A DNA stretch of 64,000 nucleotides, from positions 1,159,501-1,223,500 of the forward strand of contig NZ_CP049250.1 of NCBI RefSeq assembly GCF_011046895.1, given 5' to 3'. Source of the stretch: Rhizobium rhizoryzae (lineage in GTDB: Bacteria; Pseudomonadota; Alphaproteobacteria; Rhizobiales; Rhizobiaceae). Numbering within the stretch: position 1 is the stretch's first letter; each line of letters begins with the position of its first letter. A model generated the notes under the pieces. It had not been told where the DNA came from. It searched no databases and saw nothing but the letters and a program-made list of their open reading frames with translations. A program made the translations under genes and the position numbers. Positions 63,369 to 64,000 of the stretch are shown one piece after another.

Positions 63369-63884
63369 TCATCCAGATGTGGATCGACGCGTCAGCACTT
63401 TGGCCAAATGCATGAGGTCTCGCTTCACGATGATCTTATGCACGGGGCCCACCGGCAACATGTAAGCTCTGCCGAAGGCGTTGTGCGTGACAACCGAGGC
63501 AGTTACGCTGAGAACGCAATCCTTGATCAATAGGCAGATCATGACGTCCAAGTGGCGATCTCGGACTGTCAGGATCAGTCTATTGGGGGCTACATCCTCA
63601 ACGAGAAAGAAATCCAGTCGATCGCCCGCCTGAACGGTTTCGACCTTTGAACCGGAAAAGCCGCCGATCCGTTGCACGTCGAACCTGGACGAAATCATAT
63701 CCCTGACTTTGAAGGCCAGTTTCAGAATCGGCTTTGGTCCGCCTGTCGCAATGTTCCAGGCTTCAAGGGGCGTTATCGCGAAAGGCAATAGGATGGACTG
63801 GTGGTCGTAATAGTCCAGCTCACCGCTTGGCTTCAACGTTCTGATGGACGAATCAGCCTCTTGCACCATTATTCCTTGCGCCAT
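63369..63884 (-). CDS. DUF2867 protein
   Basis: A 171-aa cytoplasmic protein of the DUF2867 family. Family blocks: ELDYYDHQSILLP, TPLEAWNIATGG, LAFKVRDMISSRF, VQRIGGFSG, GDRLDFFLVE, TVRDRHLDVMICL, VTHNAFGRAYMLPVGPVHK. Function unknown; the barrel-like pattern suggests ligand binding. The ATG at 63884 lies 4 bp after the nadC stop; ATG 63896 (overlapping nadC) and ATG 63866 are alternatives. G+C is about 52% in a sample line, lower than neighbours. It sits between the two copies of the nadC 3' end. Confidence 0.85.
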   Translation of the reverse strand: MAQGIMVQEADSSIRTLKPSGELDYYDHQSILLPFAITPLEAWNIATGGPKPILKLAFKVRDMISSRFDVQRIGGFSGSKVETVQAGDRLDFFLVEDVAPNRLILTVRDRHLDVMICLLIKDCVLSVTASVVTHNAFGRAYMLPVGPVHKIIVKRDLMHLAKVLTRRSTSG

Positions 63885-63888
63885 TCCC

Positions 63889-64000
63889 TCACCCATTCGC
63901 CTGCCAATCCAGTCCGATATCGAGTGTCGGTGCGCTGTGGGTGATCCAGCCGACGGAGAGAAGATCGACGCCGCTTTCGGCAATGGCGCGGGCGGTGTGG
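63889..64000 (-). CDS. nadC: Nicotinate-nucleotide pyrophosphorylase NadC, C-terminal end
   Basis: Only the last 36 codons are in the window; the gene continues beyond 64000. The visible [31 protein letters not shown] segment is the conserved end of quinolinate phosphoribosyltransferase, which makes nicotinate mononucleotide in NAD synthesis. Part of this end is copied at 63291-63354. Confidence 0.9.
   Translation of the reverse strand, partial: HTARAIAESGVDLLSVGWITHSAPTLDIGLDWQANG

Noticed and set aside
1..64000. CRISPR arrays, rRNA or tRNA genes, transposases, integrases, prophage genes
   Set aside because: None seen on either strand. The two insert-like regions near the end lack any mobility gene in this window.

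Overview
The window looks like chromosomal DNA from a member of the Rhizobiaceae (Agrobacterium/Rhizobium/Sinorhizobium group). The main evidence is the cyclic beta-1,2-glucan pair ndvB/chvB (2828 aa) and ndvA/chvA, a pyruvate carboxylase nearly identical in layout to the Rhizobium etli enzyme, an ExpR-type LuxR regulator between ndvA and pyc (an order I recall from Sinorhizobium meliloti), a second-type sigma-32 (RpoH2-like), CarD, PhaR/PhaA/PhaB, and a SAM-II riboswitch in front of metA. Most of the window is dense core chromosome of high G+C, with short intergenic spaces and hairpin terminators. I found no rRNA, tRNA, CRISPR array, transposase or integrase.

Layout. 0.5-11.2 kb: glucan synthesis and export (ndvB, ndvA). 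11.4-15.8 kb: expR and pyc. 15.9-20.4 kb: a polar amino acid ABC transporter, with a terminator between the binding protein and the permease, then a DeoR regulator and an MFS transporter. 20.5-26.2 kb: housekeeping genes (ispG, an OmpA-like lipoprotein, a LysE-type exporter, a farnesyl diphosphate synthase type gene, mtgA, a GST, rpmF). 26.3-30.2 kb: polyhydroxybutyrate genes (phaR, phaA, phaB) and three small envelope genes. 30.5-36.5 kb: an Suv3-like helicase with an Arg/Gly-rich tail, an S4 protein, fdxA, carD and rpoH2. 36.6-39.5 kb: a vanA-gntR-vanB aromatic demethylation operon with a visible palindromic operator. 39.6-48.0 kb: an M48 protease, the thiBPQ thiamine transporter under a TPP riboswitch, a receiver-only response regulator, an Uup-type ABC-F protein and thiamine pyrophosphokinase. 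48.0-54.7 kb: a MoxR ATPase, metA under a SAM-II riboswitch and terminator, a VWA protein, galM, an agmatinase-family enzyme and an aminotransferase. 54.8-57.4 kb: DUF2076, a BI-1 family protein, an anti-sigma factor and an ECF sigma factor. 57.5-59.9 kb: two divergent citrate synthase-family genes.

The most unusual part is 59.8-64.0 kb. Here two blocks of lower-G+C DNA each sit behind an intact gene 3' end, and each is followed by a second, decayed copy of that same 3' end. The first block (EamA exporter, frameshifted Rieske oxygenase, MarR regulator) lies between the citrate synthase end and a 130-bp copy of it 3032 bp away. The second block (a DUF2867 gene) lies between the nadC end and a 64-bp copy of it 596 bp away. 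Between the two decayed copies lie mosaic palindromic repeats and an uncharacterised 40-residue membrane protein with an FNR/FixK-type box upstream.

Functional links: thiBPQ and thiamine pyrophosphokinase form a thiamine salvage set. MetA carries Glu111, which predicts acetyl-CoA use, and is controlled by its own riboswitch; the downstream VWA gene is probably in the same transcript. The van operon appears to be repressed by the GntR regulator it encodes. All function calls rest on reading motifs and family resemblance; no database search was run.
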